A DNA stretch of 64,000 bases. Origin: Prinsepia uniflora. Taxonomy: Eukaryota; Streptophyta; Magnoliopsida; Rosales; Rosaceae. The translations under genes and the position numbers were made by a program. The DNA lies in the NCBI GenBank assembly GCA_032719365.1, contig CM064871.1, positions 37,049,566 to 37,113,565 of the forward strand, written 5' to 3'. Under the pieces are notes generated by a model, which searched no databases, had not been told where the DNA came from, and saw only the letters and a list, made by a program, of their open reading frames with translations. Below, in pieces: positions 62,501 through 64,000 of the stretch. Every line of letters begins with the position of its first letter. Within the stretch, counting starts at the first letter, position 1.

Positions 62501-64000
62501 CTAAGTCAACAACGTTTCCTAAGTTTCCTGTCTATTATCTCCACATTGGGTATTTCACTTCAACCCCCAACTACCAGTTACCCTTCATGGCGTACGCAAG
62601 GGAAACTCTATGAACAGAAAACAAAGGTATTTTACAATACCTCATTTAAAAGTACCCGATAGCATTCACAGAGTACATTCTCACGTACTACCACCGCTAC
62701 TTCCCTATTGGCTGGTTCCTCCCTCGGTTGTTACTTCGGCCACTGTCGGAATAAATCTACAAAGTCCTAAAGGCAAACTCTAGCTTGTGGGTTCTCTCCT
62801 TCAATAACTTCATATCGATCAGTTATAGTCACTCCTCTCCTATTCCTTCCGCCATCCTTCCACTACAACACTCCCCAGGCCACCTAGGGAAACTCCTTCT
62901 AGACTCTACCCTGGGATCCAACAACAAAGTAGGTACAACACACCCAAAAGTAAGACCAGTACCTGTCCCCGCATCTGGTGCCAACTGAATCTCCTGCTGA
63001 GTCATCGAGAACACTCGGGCCTGAGATCCCGACGCTCTACCACGTCCCCTCGAACTACTAGTGGCAGTGCCACCTCCTCTAGTGCCAGCTGTCCCTGACG
63101 CTGTACTCTGTCCAGGCTCCGCTGCTCCTCTGCCTACATCCTCTTCATGTGGAAACCGTGGACACTCACGTCGGAAATGACCTCGCTCCCCACAATAAAA
63201 ACAAACATCCCGACCGGAAAGACCTGGTCGCCCGGTCGATGCAACGGACGTCGCACTAGCTTGCGGAGCCGGCTGTGCTCGGTAACCCCGAAATCCTGAA
63301 CTCTGGAAACTCCCAGGTCTACCGAAACGATCATCGCCCGACGACGATGCTCCACCGAAGTTACCTCTTTTCGGTGTCCACTGGCTCGAAGTTCCAGAGA
63401 AAGATGACTCCCGGCGTCGCACCGGCAAACTAGTCTCAACCCTCACCGCAGCATCCGACAAGTCTCGGAGGGTAGCAAACGATCCAGCCGTCACTATGGC
63501 TCGAATCTCACCTCGCAGGCCCAACTCAAACCTACGGCAATTCTCGGCTTCAGTGGCTACAAACGCAGGAGCAAACCGAGACAACATCTGGAACTTCCGT
63601 TCGTACTCAGCCACACTCAAATTCCCTTGTTGGAGCTGCAGAAATTCCGCCTCCTTGGCATCTCGGAAAGAACGAGGATAATACTGCTCCAGAAACCGTT
63701 CCCTAAACGTCTCCCAAGTCACAATATGGGCATCCCAACCGGACAACTCGAGGGTATACCACCACTCGTACGCCGCACCATTTAGTAAAAATGTAGCCAG
63801 TAACACTCGTTCCTCCGGCGGGCAATGCATCACCGCAAAGATCCGCTCAAGTCTCGTAATCCACCTCTGGGCTTCCTCAGGATCAGCCCCGCCACTAAAA
63901 GTAGTAGCCCCGAGCCGCTGGGCTCGCTCAATCGTAGCATTCTCGGTCTCTCTTGCTACTCCGTCTTCAGGTCGTGGAGAGGGTCTACGTCTCGGAGGCA
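59508..64000 (-). mobile_element. Minus-strand gag-bearing LTR element, cut by window edge
   Basis: 3' LTR 59508-62417 (TGTCAGGACCC...GGGTTGTTACA, 2910 bp), internal sequence to the right edge. GTGTGAGTGGAC is at 59822-59833, GAGTCTTTAAACTC units at about 60074-60225, and GTCCACTCACAG at 60713-60724. The internal 3' part (62418-62828) matches the internal end of the fragment at 31990-32060, and gag follows directly, with no pol. The 5' LTR lies outside the window. Confidence 0.88.
62829..64000 (-). CDS. Ty3/gypsy-type gag, N-terminus outside the window
   Basis: The capsid-type protein packages element RNA. The frame is open from the window edge: LGATTFSGGADPEEAQRW and ITRLERIFAVMHCPPEER precede the first in-window Met at 63833, so that Met is internal and about 390 codons are visible. 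The retrotransposon gag domain continues through EWWYTLELSGWDAH, WETFRERFLEQYYPRSF and LSVAEYERKFQMLSRFAP. A Ser/Gly/Arg-rich linker leads to a CCHC zinc knuckle CFYCGERGHFRREC that binds RNA. After RVFSMTQQEIQLAPDAGTGT, where a protease would start, the frame runs through about 35 unrelated codons to a stop. Thus protease, RT, RNase H and integrase are missing. The style resembles the Del/Tekay group, but no pol remains to confirm this. It could supply or share capsid with related elements. Confidence 0.9.
   Translation of the reverse strand, partial: PPRRRPSPRPEDGVARETENATIERAQRLGATTFSGGADPEEAQRWITRLERIFAVMHCPPEERVLLATFLLNGAAYEWWYTLELSGWDAHIVTWETFRERFLEQYYPRSFRDAKEAEFLQLQQGNLSVAEYERKFQMLSRFAPAFVATEAENCRRFELGLRGEIRAIVTAGSFATLRDLSDAAVRVETSLPVRRRESSFSGTSSQWTPKRGNFGGASSSGDDRFGRPGSFQSSGFRGYRAQPAPQASATSVASTGRPGLSGRDVCFYCGERGHFRRECPRFPHEEDVGRGAAEPGQSTASGTAGTRGGGTATSSSRGRGRASGSQARVFSMTQQEIQLAPDAGTGTGLTFGCVVPTLLLDPRVESRRSFPRWPGECCSGRMAEGIGEE

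Overview
This is plant nuclear DNA, most likely from a woody eudicot. One intron-rich gene encodes a plant-type ATP-citrate lyase alpha subunit. Almost everything else is nested LTR retrotransposons primed by initiator tRNA-Met, with a Cassandra-type TRIM, a decayed L1-type LINE and a long-TIR DNA element. Only the ATP-citrate lyase gene looks intact.

Layout. 1-17746 is retrotransposon. A Cassandra-like LTR lies at the left edge (1-230) and a solo LTR at 945-3653. A minus-strand element (4468-16967) holds a minus-strand solo LTR (7699-12311), which itself holds a plus-strand solo LTR (7720-9384); both inner insertions have perfect 5-bp target duplications. 17747-29609 is the gene island: a long-inverted-repeat element carrying a piece of a BSK-type kinase gene (18411-19985), a possible second TIR element with a tRNA-like box (20160-21010), the ATP-citrate lyase gene (21235-23861), a two-exon gene fragment (24323-24971) and a dead LINE (25990-27830).

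29610-64000 is a second retrotransposon block. One plus-strand element (LTR 29610-40779, internal region, LTR 56077-58591, then a second internal region to 59507) was interrupted by three insertions: a rearranged minus-strand element (29869-38432, TSD TCTGT), a solo LTR (41099-43762, TSD AGAGC) and a complete plus-strand element (46487-55812). From 59508 to the right edge runs another minus-strand element that keeps a gag gene with a zinc knuckle but has lost all of pol.

The LTRs belong to related families (1.7-3.2 kb, TGTAAC...TGACA or TGTCA). Most carry no intact genes inside, so they look like non-autonomous LARD-type elements, and at least two hold decayed gag. The most interesting signal is a shared module inside nearly every LTR: nested inverted short motifs (CTGTGAGTGGAC / GTCCACTCACAG, then a CATGCATG box on each side, then GCTGGATC / GATCYAGC) around a cluster of a 14-mer near-palindrome whose two arms change together.
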